DNA from: Winogradskyella sp. UBA3174
GTDB lineage: Bacteria > Bacteroidota > Bacteroidia > Flavobacteriales > Flavobacteriaceae
Assembly: GCF_002364335.1 (NCBI RefSeq)
Contig: NZ_DEXW01000048.1
Coordinates: forward strand, 1-59,328
Reading direction: 5' to 3'
DNA: 59,328 nucleotides
The first letter of the stretch is position 1, and each line of letters opens with the position of its first letter. Shown piece after piece: positions 8,217 through 17,032 of this stretch. A program made the position numbers and the translations under genes. Below the pieces are notes generated by a model. That model searched no databases, had not been told where the DNA came from, and worked only from the letters and a program-made list of their open reading frames with translations.

Positions 8217-9482
8217 GTCAAAACCAATATCCTTTCTATAATACATCTTATCAAAAGATAGATTTTCTATACTTTGATAAGATTTTTTTATGGCTTCTTT
8301 ATACGTTTTTCCGAAAGATGTAATAGCCATTACACGACCACCAAAAGTTACAACTTGCCCTTCTTGATATTTTGCTCCTGCATGAAATACAATAGAATCC
8401 TTGACTGAATCTAAACCTTTGATGACTTTCCCTTTTTCATAAGCTTCAGGATAACCTCCAGATACTAGCATTATTGTTGTTGCCGCACGTTCATCGATGG
8501 CTATAGAAATTTTAGATAAGGTCTGATTTGCCATTGCCTGAAAAATTTCAACCAAATCTGTTTTAAGTCTAGGTAAAACCACTTCTGTTTCTGGATCACC
8601 CATTCTTACATTATACTCAATCACCTTTGGCTCATCACCAACTTTAATTAAGCCAATAAAAATAAAACCAACATACGGTAAATTATCCTTCTTTAGACCC
8701 TCAACTGTTGGCTTAACAACTTCGTTTTCAATCTTATCTAAAAACGCTTTGGTCGCAAATGGTACTGGTGAAATGGCTCCCATGCCTCCAGTATTTAAGC
8801 CAGTATCTCCTTCGCCAATGCGTTTATAATCTTTTGCTGTTGGTAATATTTTATAATCTTTACCGTCGGTTAGTACAAAACAACTTAGCTCAATACCATC
8901 TAAAAATTCTTCAATCACAACTTTTGCGCTAGCGTCTCCAAATTTAGCATCAACTAACATACTTTTAAGTTCAGCTTTGGCTTCACTTAAATCATTAAGA
9001 ATTAACACCCCTTTTCCTGCTGCTAAACCATCTGCTTTTAATACATAAGGTGCATTCAGCGTTTCTAAGAATGTATAACCTTCTTCTACATTGTCTTTGG
9101 TGAAACTCGCATAAGCTGCAGTAGGTATGTTATGACGCATCATAAATTCTTTTGCAAACTCTTTGCTTCCTTCTAGTTCTGCAGCAGCTTTTTGTGGTCC
9201 GATTACAGAAATGTTTTTTAACGCTTCGTCTTCTAAAAAGAAATCGTGTATGCCTTGTACTAAAGGGTCTTCTGGCCCAACAACAACTAATTCAATATTA
9301 TTTTGAATGACAGCCTTTTTTATAGCATCAAAATCAGTTACACTAATATTTAAATTTGTTGCAATAGCTTGAGTTCCTGAATTTCCTGGTGCAACAAAAA
9401 GATTGCCACAACGGCTACTTTGAGCCATTTTCCATGCAAATGTGTGTTCTCTTCCGCCAGAGCCAAGTACTAAAATATTCAT
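8211..9482 (-). CDS. purD: Phosphoribosylamine--glycine ligase
   Basis: 423 residues, the normal GARS length. It catalyses 5-phosphoribosylamine + glycine + ATP to GAR, step 2 of purine synthesis. The N-terminus VLGSGGREHTFAWKMAQS carries the GGREH motif. The ATP-grasp domain includes VLKADGLAAGKGV (about 146-158) and the metal-binding region EYNVRMGDPETEVVLPRL (about 290-307). It has its own promoter at 9501-9532 and stands alone rather than in a pur operon. Confidence 0.96.
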   Translation of the reverse strand: MNILVLGSGGREHTFAWKMAQSSRCGNLFVAPGNSGTQAIATNLNISVTDFDAIKKAVIQNNIELVVVGPEDPLVQGIHDFFLEDEALKNISVIGPQKAAAELEGSKEFAKEFMMRHNIPTAAYASFTKDNVEEGYTFLETLNAPYVLKADGLAAGKGVLILNDLSEAKAELKSMLVDAKFGDASAKVVIEEFLDGIELSCFVLTDGKDYKILPTAKDYKRIGEGDTGLNTGGMGAISPVPFATKAFLDKIENEVVKPTVEGLKKDNLPYVGFIFIGLIKVGDEPKVIEYNVRMGDPETEVVLPRLKTDLVEIFQAMANQTLSKISIAIDERAATTIMLVSGGYPEAYEKGKVIKGLDSVKDSIVFHAGAKYQEGQVVTFGGRVMAITSFGKTYKEAIKKSYQSIENLSFDKMYYRKDIGFDL

Positions 9483-9500
9483 GTTTCAAATTTGTTTGGT

Positions 9501-9532
9501 CAAAAATAATTGGTTTTAAGTATAAAAAGCAA
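9501..9532 (-). promoter_or_regulatory. purD promoter
   Basis: On the minus strand TTG (9532-9530), a 21-base spacer and TATTTTTG (9508-9501). The ATG at 9482 follows 18 bases downstream. The promoter overlaps the nominal TTG start of the divergent CapK-like gene. Confidence 0.6.
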
Positions 9533-10877
9533 TTATTTTACAGAAACCTTAACGGCTCAAAATATCTTGAAATTATTTGATTTTTCATTGAAAATAAATG
9601 GCTTTAGTATTGATAAAGCGCTTGCTGCTTTGTCTAAAATTCAGGCTAAAAATGATTCAGAATTTGAAACTTATGTTAGAGATCAAAAAAAAGAGATTTT
9701 AAATTATCATTTAGAATATAATTCATTCTACAAATCTTTTGGTGAAATCATTGATTTGAATAATTGGGAATCTGTTCCTGTGATGACTAAACATTACTTA
9801 CAAATTCCTTTAGAGCAAAGGCTTAGTGATGGTTTTACAAATGGTAATGTTTATATAAATAAAACATCAGGAAGCTCTGGTGACCCTTTTATATTTGCGA
9901 AAGACAAATGGTGCCATGCATTAACTTGGGCTGAAATTATGAATCGGTTTTCTTGGTATGGTATTGATTTTAACACCTCCAAACAAGCTAGGTTTTACGG
10001 TATTCCTTTAGACAAAAAAGACTATTATAAAGAGTGTTTAAAAGATTGGTTTAGTAATCGCGTTCGGTTTTCGGTTTTTGACTTAAGTGATCGTGCTTTT
10101 AAATCTGCTTTAAACCGTTTTAAAACCTCAAAATTCGATTATATAAATGGCTATGCAAGTGCTGTGGTACAGTTTGCAAAGTACTTAAAACAAAATGACA
10201 TAATTCTTAAAACTATATGCCCAAGTTTAAAAGTGTGTATAACCACTTCTGAAATGCTTTTTAAGGATGATAAGTCTTTAATGGAAGAACAGTTTGGAAT
10301 TCCTGTAATTAACGAATATGGCGCTTCTGAGTTAGATCTTATTGCTTTTCAGAATAAAGAAAATAGTTGGCAAATTAATAGTGAAACCTTATATGTTGAA
10401 ATTTTAGACGAAAATGATAAGGTGTTGCCTTTGGGTGAAGAAGGAAGAATAGTTATTACCTCTTTGTACAATAAAGCGCATCCCTTTATTAGGTATGATA
10501 TTGGTGATATTGGGGTTTTATCAAAGGGCAGCACTATAAAAAAGCCCATTTTAGAAAAACTCGTAGGACGAACAAATGATATTATAATATTACCAAGTGG
10601 TAAAAAAGCAGCTGGTCTTACATTTTATTATATCACAAAAAGCGTTATAAAAAATGATGGTAATGTTTCTGAGTTTAGTGTAGAACAACTCGATATAAGT
10701 ACTTTTAAAATTACATATGTGAGTAAACAAGCATTATCTAAGGCTGAAATAATTACTATTACTTCTGAAATAGAACGCTATTTAGAACATGGTATTTCAC
10801 TGAAATTTAATCGTGTTGAAAAACTAAACCGATCAAAATCGGGAAAATTAAAACAGTTTATCTCACATTTAACTTAA
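9510..10877 (+). CDS. Phenylacetate-CoA ligase/CapK-like adenylate-forming enzyme
   Basis: About 455 residues of the PaaK/CapK branch of adenylate-forming enzymes. Visible motifs are the P-loop-like KTSGSSGDPF (about 118-127), the INEYGASE adenine-binding block (about 267-274) and RYDIGD (about 328-333). Members near glycan loci (CapK type) are thought to activate or transfer acyl or amino-acid groups to polysaccharides; the substrate here is unknown. The gene precedes a WbuB-like glycosyltransferase with a 9-base gap, so the pair is probably co-transcribed. The start is uncertain: there is no ATG in the first ~90 codons, and a TTG at 9510 is the only conventional start after an in-frame stop; homology seems to begin near NILKLFDFSLKINGF. 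Confidence 0.78.
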   Translation: MVLSIKSNYFTETLTAQNILKLFDFSLKINGFSIDKALAALSKIQAKNDSEFETYVRDQKKEILNYHLEYNSFYKSFGEIIDLNNWESVPVMTKHYLQIPLEQRLSDGFTNGNVYINKTSGSSGDPFIFAKDKWCHALTWAEIMNRFSWYGIDFNTSKQARFYGIPLDKKDYYKECLKDWFSNRVRFSVFDLSDRAFKSALNRFKTSKFDYINGYASAVVQFAKYLKQNDIILKTICPSLKVCITTSEMLFKDDKSLMEEQFGIPVINEYGASELDLIAFQNKENSWQINSETLYVEILDENDKVLPLGEEGRIVITSLYNKAHPFIRYDIGDIGVLSKGSTIKKPILEKLVGRTNDIIILPSGKKAAGLTFYYITKSVIKNDGNVSEFSVEQLDISTFKITYVSKQALSKAEIITITSEIERYLEHGISLKFNRVEKLNRSKSGKLKQFISHLT

Positions 10878-10886
10878 TATAGATTT

Positions 10887-12047
10887 ATGCAAGATTTAAT
10901 GATAATAACGAGCTATTATCCACCAGAAATTGGAGCGGCTTCTAACCGTATTTGTCATTTAGCTGAAGGTTTAAAAAACGATTATAAGGTTAAAGTAGTA
11001 ACACCATTATCAAATTACCCTACCGGAAAAATTTTTGCAGAATACAAAGGTGAAATTAAAAACACCTCTATTGAAGCTGGTATAGAAGTAAATAGAATTT
11101 GGATATACCCAAGCGTATCTAAAAACAAAATAGTACGATTGTTTGCCATGTTGTCTTATAGCTTAAGTCTGATTTGGTTTTTTCTCTGGAATAATATTCC
11201 GAATAAAGTGATTATTCAGTCACCTCCTCTATTGGTTTCATTTACTTGTATGCTCTTTCTAAGGTCAAAAAAGCGAAAGCTCATTTTAAATGTGAGTGAT
11301 TTGTGGCCAAGTGCAGGTTTTGAGCTTGGCGCTTTAAAAAAAAGTATTGGCTACTCGGTTTTAAAAAAACTTGAGCATTTTAATTACAAAAATGCAACAC
11401 TTGTAATGGGTCAAAGCAATGAAATATTAACGCATATTAAAAAGATTACAACTGAACCAAAATTATTTTTGTATAGAAATTATCCTAATATTGATTCACC
11501 TGAGATAACAGAACAAAGTAAGTCTAGTCAGAAATTAAGAATTGTTTATGCAGGTCTTTTGGGTGTTGCACAGGGTGTTTTTAAGCTTTGTAATGAGTTA
11601 GATTATTCTAATATTGAATTTCATATCTACGGTTCTGGTACGGAAGAAGAATCGATTAAAGAATATATTGCGTCTAATTCTGACTTACCTATATATTATT
11701 ATGGCAGACTGGATAGAAAATCACTTCACAAAGAAATTGTAGTGTATGACGTTGCAATAATTCCTCTTCTAAATAGAATTTATGGTTCTGTGCCTTCAAA
11801 AATATTTGAATATGCAAAACTAGGACTACCAATGCTCTATTTTGGTGGAGGCGAAGGAGAAACAATAATAAGTAATTATGATTTAGGTTGGATTGCTAAG
11901 AGTGGAGATTATAATAATCTAAACTCTGTTCTAAAATCTATTAATAAAGACATAATTGATGTGAAATTCAGACAAGCAATTAAAAAGAATGCATCTAAGC
12001 ATTTTAATTTTAATATTCAGTTAGACGCTCTTAAAGAGTTACTTTAA
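10887..12047 (+). CDS. Glycosyltransferase family 4 (WbuB-like)
   Basis: 386 residues, GT-B fold. The N-terminus has IITSYYPPEIGAASNRI, typical of WbuB-type GT4 enzymes. The C-terminal donor site has SVPSKIFEYAKLGLPMLYFG (about 302-321), the usual E-x7-E region region of GT4. A membrane-associated hydrophobic stretch lies near 88-105. It is expected to add a sugar to a lipid-linked O-unit at the cytoplasmic face. It follows the CapK-like gene and meets the glycosylphosphotransferase gene tail to tail, overlapping by 4 bases. Sugar specificity is unknown. Confidence 0.88.
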   Translation: MQDLMIITSYYPPEIGAASNRICHLAEGLKNDYKVKVVTPLSNYPTGKIFAEYKGEIKNTSIEAGIEVNRIWIYPSVSKNKIVRLFAMLSYSLSLIWFFLWNNIPNKVIIQSPPLLVSFTCMLFLRSKKRKLILNVSDLWPSAGFELGALKKSIGYSVLKKLEHFNYKNATLVMGQSNEILTHIKKITTEPKLFLYRNYPNIDSPEITEQSKSSQKLRIVYAGLLGVAQGVFKLCNELDYSNIEFHIYGSGTEEESIKEYIASNSDLPIYYYGRLDRKSLHKEIVVYDVAIIPLLNRIYGSVPSKIFEYAKLGLPMLYFGGGEGETIISNYDLGWIAKSGDYNNLNSVLKSINKDIIDVKFRQAIKKNASKHFNFNIQLDALKELL

Positions 12048-13417
12048 TACGCTTTATCTTCACCTTGGATTGCGTTCATAAATGTTTGTATAATAATTTT
12101 TAAGTCTAAAATTAAAGACCAGTTTTCTATATAAAATATATCATACTTAACACGACCAATTATATCTTTATCCGTTTCAACCTCTCCTCTAAAACCACTT
12201 GTTTGAGCTAAGCCTGTTATACCAGGTTTAACGAAGTGTCTAACCATAAACTTATCAATCTTTTTTGCATACATATTGGTATGACTCACCATATGCGGTC
12301 TTGGACCAACCACAGACATATCACCAAAAAGCACATTAAAAAATTGTGGTAGCTCATCTATACTTGTCTTTCTAAGAACCTTACCAACTTTAGTAATACG
12401 TTGATCACCTCTAGTAACTTGATATAAATGAGCATCTTTGTTAGGCATCATAGACCTAAATTTATAACAATCAAACTCTTTATAGTTAAATCCATTTCGA
12501 GATTGTTTAAAAAATACAGGACCTCTAGATTCTGACTTTATCAGCAACGCTATTATTGGTGTTAACCAAGACAATACAAAAACAATAACAATACTAGAAA
12601 AGACAATATCAAAAACACGCTTTATAATCGTGTTTACGGAATCTTCTAGAGCAATTGTTCTTAATGTAAGTACTGGGATATAATCATAGTATTCATATCT
12701 TAATTTTTTTGAGTAAATCTCCTTACTATCCGGAATAAACTTTAGTATTTTAAGATTGTTATCTGCAAAATCTACAATATCTGCAATTTGTGCATTTGTG
12801 TGTTCTGAAATGGAACAATAAATTTCATCTATACCTTCGTTAAGTATATACTCAAATGATTCTTGTAAAATAAATTCTTTGTTTTTAGGGTTAAAAGTCT
12901 TTTCATGAGAATATCCGTATTCGGGATTCATTTTAAAAAACCTTTCTAAGGCAACTGTTTTTTTGTTTAAACCCAAAATAACTGTAGTTCTATAGTTACC
13001 GCCAAACGAAACACGGTATTTCTGCAACAAATAATAAATAGTAAATTTTAAAATTGTTATAATTAAAAAACAAAGAAACGTATATTTTACTATAGGTCTG
13101 GGGTAGATATTTAGCTCATGGTATAACCCAGAAAAAGCAAATGCAAATAACATAAAAAGTACTAATTGCTTTAAAATTAGGGACAAAATATTTACAGGTC
13201 TTGTATATCTGTAGACCTCATAAAAGTTTGAATAAAATGATAATAAAATCCAACCAACAGATATAAATGCGCTAAAAATAAGATCATCATTAGGCTTTAA
13301 CGTATCATTAGAGCTTAAAAGATATAAAACAGCCACACTATTGATTATGCTTAAATCAATTAAGTATGAGATTGGTCTTAAATATCCTGAATATCTTCCG
13401 TGTTTAAATAAACTCAA
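12044..13417 (-). CDS. Undecaprenyl-phosphate glycosylphosphotransferase (WcaJ-like)
   Basis: 457 residues. Four N-terminal transmembrane helices (about 12-110) are followed by a CoA-binding-like cytosolic domain (about 130-255), another membrane segment (about 270-292) and the bacterial sugar-transferase domain. Motifs in that domain: GPVFFKQSRNGFNYKEF, KFRSMMPNKD, DELPQFFNVLFGDMSVVGPR and KPGITGLAQTSGFRGE. It starts O-unit synthesis by moving a sugar-1-phosphate (often glucose or galactose) onto undecaprenyl phosphate. It is the last minus-strand gene of the polysaccharide locus, and 121 bases separate it from the GT gene upstream. Confidence 0.93.
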   Translation of the reverse strand: MSLFKHGRYSGYLRPISYLIDLSIINSVAVLYLLSSNDTLKPNDDLIFSAFISVGWILLSFYSNFYEVYRYTRPVNILSLILKQLVLFMLFAFAFSGLYHELNIYPRPIVKYTFLCFLIITILKFTIYYLLQKYRVSFGGNYRTTVILGLNKKTVALERFFKMNPEYGYSHEKTFNPKNKEFILQESFEYILNEGIDEIYCSISEHTNAQIADIVDFADNNLKILKFIPDSKEIYSKKLRYEYYDYIPVLTLRTIALEDSVNTIIKRVFDIVFSSIVIVFVLSWLTPIIALLIKSESRGPVFFKQSRNGFNYKEFDCYKFRSMMPNKDAHLYQVTRGDQRITKVGKVLRKTSIDELPQFFNVLFGDMSVVGPRPHMVSHTNMYAKKIDKFMVRHFVKPGITGLAQTSGFRGEVETDKDIIGRVKYDIFYIENWSLILDLKIIIQTFMNAIQGEDKAY

Positions 13418-13538
13418 ATTACTTTGTTTTGGAATTTTTTAATTTAGTTAAATGTATAATAATTTGATTTCAATTTAGTGATTTTAACTCATATTAGATT
13501 GCAAAATACATAGGATATAAAAGATAGTAAATGAAAAA

Positions 13539-14630
13539 TTATTTATTTAGTGTTCCTAGAATAAACGTTTCATAATGATTATTAATAGTACTCCAATTAA
13601 AACAATCATTTATTTTACTGATATTGGCTTCAGAAAATTGCTTTTTCAACTTGAATGCTTTATCCTGGTCTAATATTATTTTAATGTCATTTGACGTATC
13701 GAAATATAAAGCTTCAGTACCCAAGATACTTTTATTAAAAATATTATTATTAGCAATTATTAAAGTGTTTGATGACATAGCTTCCAAAAGGGATGGATTA
13801 GTACCTCCAACGGAATGTCCATGAAAATAATATCTAGAATGATATCTCATATTATTTAATTGATTCTGATTATAATTCGCTCCTACAAACTGAATTCTTA
13901 AATCGTTAGCGTATTTTAATTTTAAATTTTTGCCAAACTCATTTAATCCACCAAAGATTATTAAAGGGTAAAATAAGTTAGATTGCACATAGCCTTCAAT
14001 AATAGTTTCAATATTATTTTCTGGCTCTAAACGCGCTATTAAAACACAATATTCGTTTTTCTCTACATTATATTTGGATAATACCTCCTGATTTGGATTT
14101 TTAAAAACTTCTGCACCATAAGCGATATATTCTGAGGTTTTGTTATAAGTGTCTTGTAAATAATCTTGAATACCAATTGAATCTGCTATAAGGTAGTCAC
14201 TACTCTTTACTGCTAGTTTTTCTGCAAACTTTAAAAATTTCCTAACTTTTTTGGAGTATTTTGATCGCTTCCACTCCATCCCATCCATATTGGTTATTAT
14301 AACCGGCTTTTTTGGTAGGAACCAATACCATATAGAATTAGAGGTATAACCTAATTGAAGAATAACATCAAAATTTCTTTTTCTAGCATCAATTATACAA
14401 TTTAAGTCATAAATAAATTGACCTGCAGTTCCTATTTTTGATTCTGCGTCATAACAGTGTATAATATTTACTCCGTTAAATTTTGCTTCTTGATAAGGAT
14501 GATCGTGAGAATTATAAACATAAACATGATGGTCTCTACTCGCTAAATAAACCGAAAAATATTCTGCAAACTGCTCAAACCCTCCGTGATGATTTGGGAC
14601 TCCTCTTGTGCCTAGAATTGCTATTTTCAA
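13539..14630 (-). CDS. DUF1972 glycosyltransferase (rhamnosyltransferase-like)
   Basis: 363 residues. The N-terminal domain is DUF1972 (LGTRGVPNHHGGFEQF at 6-21) and the C-terminal half is a GT1/GT4 domain with VLIARLEPENNIETIIEGY (about 191-209) and FHGHSVGGTNPSLLEAM (about 268-284). Characterised relatives (Cps2T/WsaF-type enzymes) transfer rhamnose, and rfbBACD in this locus make dTDP-L-rhamnose, so rhamnosyl transfer is plausible. The start is fixed by the conserved MKIAILGTRG, which means the upstream polymerase gene overlaps it by 56 bases. Confidence 0.88.
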   Translation of the reverse strand: MKIAILGTRGVPNHHGGFEQFAEYFSVYLASRDHHVYVYNSHDHPYQEAKFNGVNIIHCYDAESKIGTAGQFIYDLNCIIDARKRNFDVILQLGYTSNSIWYWFLPKKPVIITNMDGMEWKRSKYSKKVRKFLKFAEKLAVKSSDYLIADSIGIQDYLQDTYNKTSEYIAYGAEVFKNPNQEVLSKYNVEKNEYCVLIARLEPENNIETIIEGYVQSNLFYPLIIFGGLNEFGKNLKLKYANDLRIQFVGANYNQNQLNNMRYHSRYYFHGHSVGGTNPSLLEAMSSNTLIIANNNIFNKSILGTEALYFDTSNDIKIILDQDKAFKLKKQFSEANISKINDCFNWSTINNHYETFILGTLNK

Positions 14631-15867
14631 AATATATATGACTAATTAAAAATAAGGTGTTAAAAAAATAAAAGAAAACTATGCCTTTATTTCTTACTAA
14701 AGTTACTTCAAAGAAAAACACAAAGCTACTAATTATTAAAAAGAATATATATAAATGGTTCCTATGTTTTATTGCATAATAAAAGCTGTAGCAAATATAG
14801 AGTAAGAATAAAATTAAAACAAAAAGTCCATAGGTTATTAATATATAGATATATTGGTTGTGAACATTATAACCTTCATACCACCTAGGGCCTAAATTAT
14901 AGGAGAAATTGTAATAGTCAGTATAGTTTTGAACATCGCCTTGTCCATAACCAAAAATCAAAATATCATCTTTTAAAAAATGATAAAGCATTATTTTAGC
15001 AAAGATATATCTTATTTCTAGGTCTGAAATATTTTCTTTTTCATCATAACTAAACAATTTTTTATTTGTAAAATCATTTGTGGGCTTGAAAGATAGAATT
15101 TCGCTTGAAAAGGTTAAACCACTATTAAATCTCTCATTTAAAAAAGGTATCGAATAGGTTAAAATTACAAATGCCAAAACTGAAATTGAAATATATACTT
15201 TTTGCCTGATACTCTTTATAATTAAAAATACACGTGTAAAAAACATAATTGTAAATACAACTATTACAGCTTTTGACGCACATAACAAAAGACCAGCGAC
15301 TAAAATTGAAATTGGAATTAATTCTATAAATTTATTGTTAAATTTAATTTTATAACTCGTTATTTGAGTGTACAACGCAAAAACTATATACATAGAATAA
15401 TAAACAGGATGCTGATCATATAGCCTAGTAAAACCATGAAAAGTTATCTCAGAAAAGTCTTGCCCATTTACATACTTGGCAATACTTAACAATAGTAAAA
15501 TAAAAGTTCCTAATGATATGGAATAAAAAAAAAAATTTACTACTTTTTTTACATTTTTAAATTCTAAATTTTGAGATAAATATGGAATTACTACAAGAAC
15601 CATTAACAACATTAAATCGAGATGTCCGATTCCTTCATTTTTATCTTTACTGTAAAGAGCACTTATAATCGTGATAAAAAAAAATAACAAAGGAAAACCA
15701 ATAGCAATACTCTTTAATCTAATAAAACTCTTCTTTGTAAAAAACAAAGTATAGACAGCCGCGATAATCAACAATAAATTTCCTATATTGACCTTATAAC
15801 ACAAACCCAATCCTACTAAGGAGAGTAAGGCTGTATTTATTTGATTGTTATTAAAAAACTTATTCAT
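14575..15867 (-). CDS. O-antigen ligase/polymerase family membrane protein
   Basis: 430 residues with about 11-12 transmembrane helices. A large periplasmic loop (about 255-325) contains FGYGQGDVQNYT and RWYEGYNVHNQYIYILITYG. The H/N-x-Q/Y-x-L type loop fits the Wzy_C (O-antigen ligase/polymerase) family. It may polymerise the O-unit or ligate glycan to lipid A core. The C-terminal ~18 residues (NSNSRHKRSPKSSRRV end) are encoded within the start of the next gene, so the original stop may have been lost. The coding strand carries a run of 11 T (plus-strand A run 15525-15535) and a second run of 9 T (15676-15684), which are candidates for slippage. Confidence 0.82.
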   Translation of the reverse strand: MNKFFNNNQINTALLSLVGLGLCYKVNIGNLLLIIAAVYTLFFTKKSFIRLKSIAIGFPLLFFFITIISALYSKDKNEGIGHLDLMLLMVLVVIPYLSQNLEFKNVKKVVNFFFYSISLGTFILLLLSIAKYVNGQDFSEITFHGFTRLYDQHPVYYSMYIVFALYTQITSYKIKFNNKFIELIPISILVAGLLLCASKAVIVVFTIMFFTRVFLIIKSIRQKVYISISVLAFVILTYSIPFLNERFNSGLTFSSEILSFKPTNDFTNKKLFSYDEKENISDLEIRYIFAKIMLYHFLKDDILIFGYGQGDVQNYTDYYNFSYNLGPRWYEGYNVHNQYIYILITYGLFVLILFLLYICYSFYYAIKHRNHLYIFFLIISSFVFFFEVTLVRNKGIVFFYFFNTLFLISHIYFENSNSRHKRSPKSSRRV

Positions 15868-15868
15868 T

Positions 15869-17032
15869 TTACTCTTTGCTCAATAAGTTAACTATTCTTT
15901 CTGCTTTTGAGCTCCAAGAAAAATCCTTTAAATTTATTCTAGGCTTTTCATTAATTACCGTCTTTAATTCGTTAGAAAAAATTTCTTTATCATCCGTTAA
16001 ATAAATGTATTCTTCCAAATCTAGTAACCCATTACCTTTTGTTCCTACAACCTTTTTATTAGTTGAAAGATATTCGTAAGCCTTTATCGAATCACCCCCA
16101 TGCTGTCCTTCATTAATATTATAAGGAACAATACAAATATCAAAACTATTAACATATGATGGATAAACATCATAATGCTTGTCTCCTAAAAAATATACGT
16201 TATCTCTTTTAATTATATTATCATATACCTGTTTGTCTAAAACTTGCCCAACAAATACAAAAGATAATTCTGGATTATGATTAGTTGCATAATTAATTAA
16301 ATCTACATTAATTAAATATGAAATTTTACCACCATAACCTACAATTGGGCGTTTTAATGATTGTAATTCTTCAGGGGTATTATTATTAGATGCAAAATCA
16401 ATGTTTAATCCATTTTTTAACAAAGTCAAGTTTCTTACTCCAAAGGTTTCTTTATAAAAAATTATATTTTCATTAGAATTGGTTACCCATAAAGGAATAG
16501 AATTACTCAAACTCTTATAAGCAATCTCGATTTTTTGTCTGAAATTTTTATATACTGGAAATTTCAAGAAATTATCCCAAGCATCTACTAGTTTGTGTTT
16601 AGAGCTAATTTGTTCAGCACACTTGTAAGAAAATATATTTTGAATAAGTAAATTATTATCTTCTATATTCAATTCAGTTATACAAGTTTTAATAAAATTA
16701 ATATAATTTGCATTACCATATTTATTAAAAAACCAAGATTGCTTCTGTTTTATTTGACCTATAATATCGTAAGATATGTAATCTGCTACATATATTTTTG
16801 AGTCTACATGTGTTAAATTGAACTTATTTGTTTTGAGAATAATTTTGCCATTCAATTTGGTGTTTAGTTTTTTATAAATAAGTTCTAACTTCGTTGTAGG
16901 TCTATTAATTACTAAAATTCTATCTACACTATCTAATTTTGATAGTGCTCTGATTAAATGGACATCCCTGGTTCTAAAACCTTCTGCCTCACTCTTTCTC
17001 CAATCGTGAAAAGGAATAATTATTAAGTTCAT
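15869..17032 (-). CDS. Glycosyltransferase (GT-B, GT1/GT4 type)
   Basis: 387 residues. It begins IIIPFHDWRKSEAEGFRTRD, typical of a GT4-like group that lacks the common GG loop. The second half has VGYGGKISYLINVDLI (about 231-246), FVFVGQ (about 257-262) and EGQHGGDSIKAYEYLSTNKK (about 309-328), the acidic donor-binding block. No membrane segments. It sits between the two polymerase-like genes, with a 1-base gap to the downstream one and a 44-base overlap with the upstream one. Donor and acceptor are unknown. Confidence 0.82.
   Translation of the reverse strand: MNLIIIPFHDWRKSEAEGFRTRDVHLIRALSKLDSVDRILVINRPTTKLELIYKKLNTKLNGKIILKTNKFNLTHVDSKIYVADYISYDIIGQIKQKQSWFFNKYGNANYINFIKTCITELNIEDNNLLIQNIFSYKCAEQISSKHKLVDAWDNFLKFPVYKNFRQKIEIAYKSLSNSIPLWVTNSNENIIFYKETFGVRNLTLLKNGLNIDFASNNNTPEELQSLKRPIVGYGGKISYLINVDLINYATNHNPELSFVFVGQVLDKQVYDNIIKRDNVYFLGDKHYDVYPSYVNSFDICIVPYNINEGQHGGDSIKAYEYLSTNKKVVGTKGNGLLDLEEYIYLTDDKEIFSNELKTVINEKPRINLKDFSWSSKAERIVNLLSKE

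Noticed and set aside
9389..9580. Alternative plus-strand frame over the purD start
   Set aside because: It is antisense to the conserved purD N-terminus and lacks protein-like features.
15228..15240. CACGTG at about 15232 as a further parS site (also one near 32922)
   Set aside because: The flanks (ACACGTGT) do not continue the TGTT...AACA arms, so they fail the ParB consensus and lie inside coding sequence.
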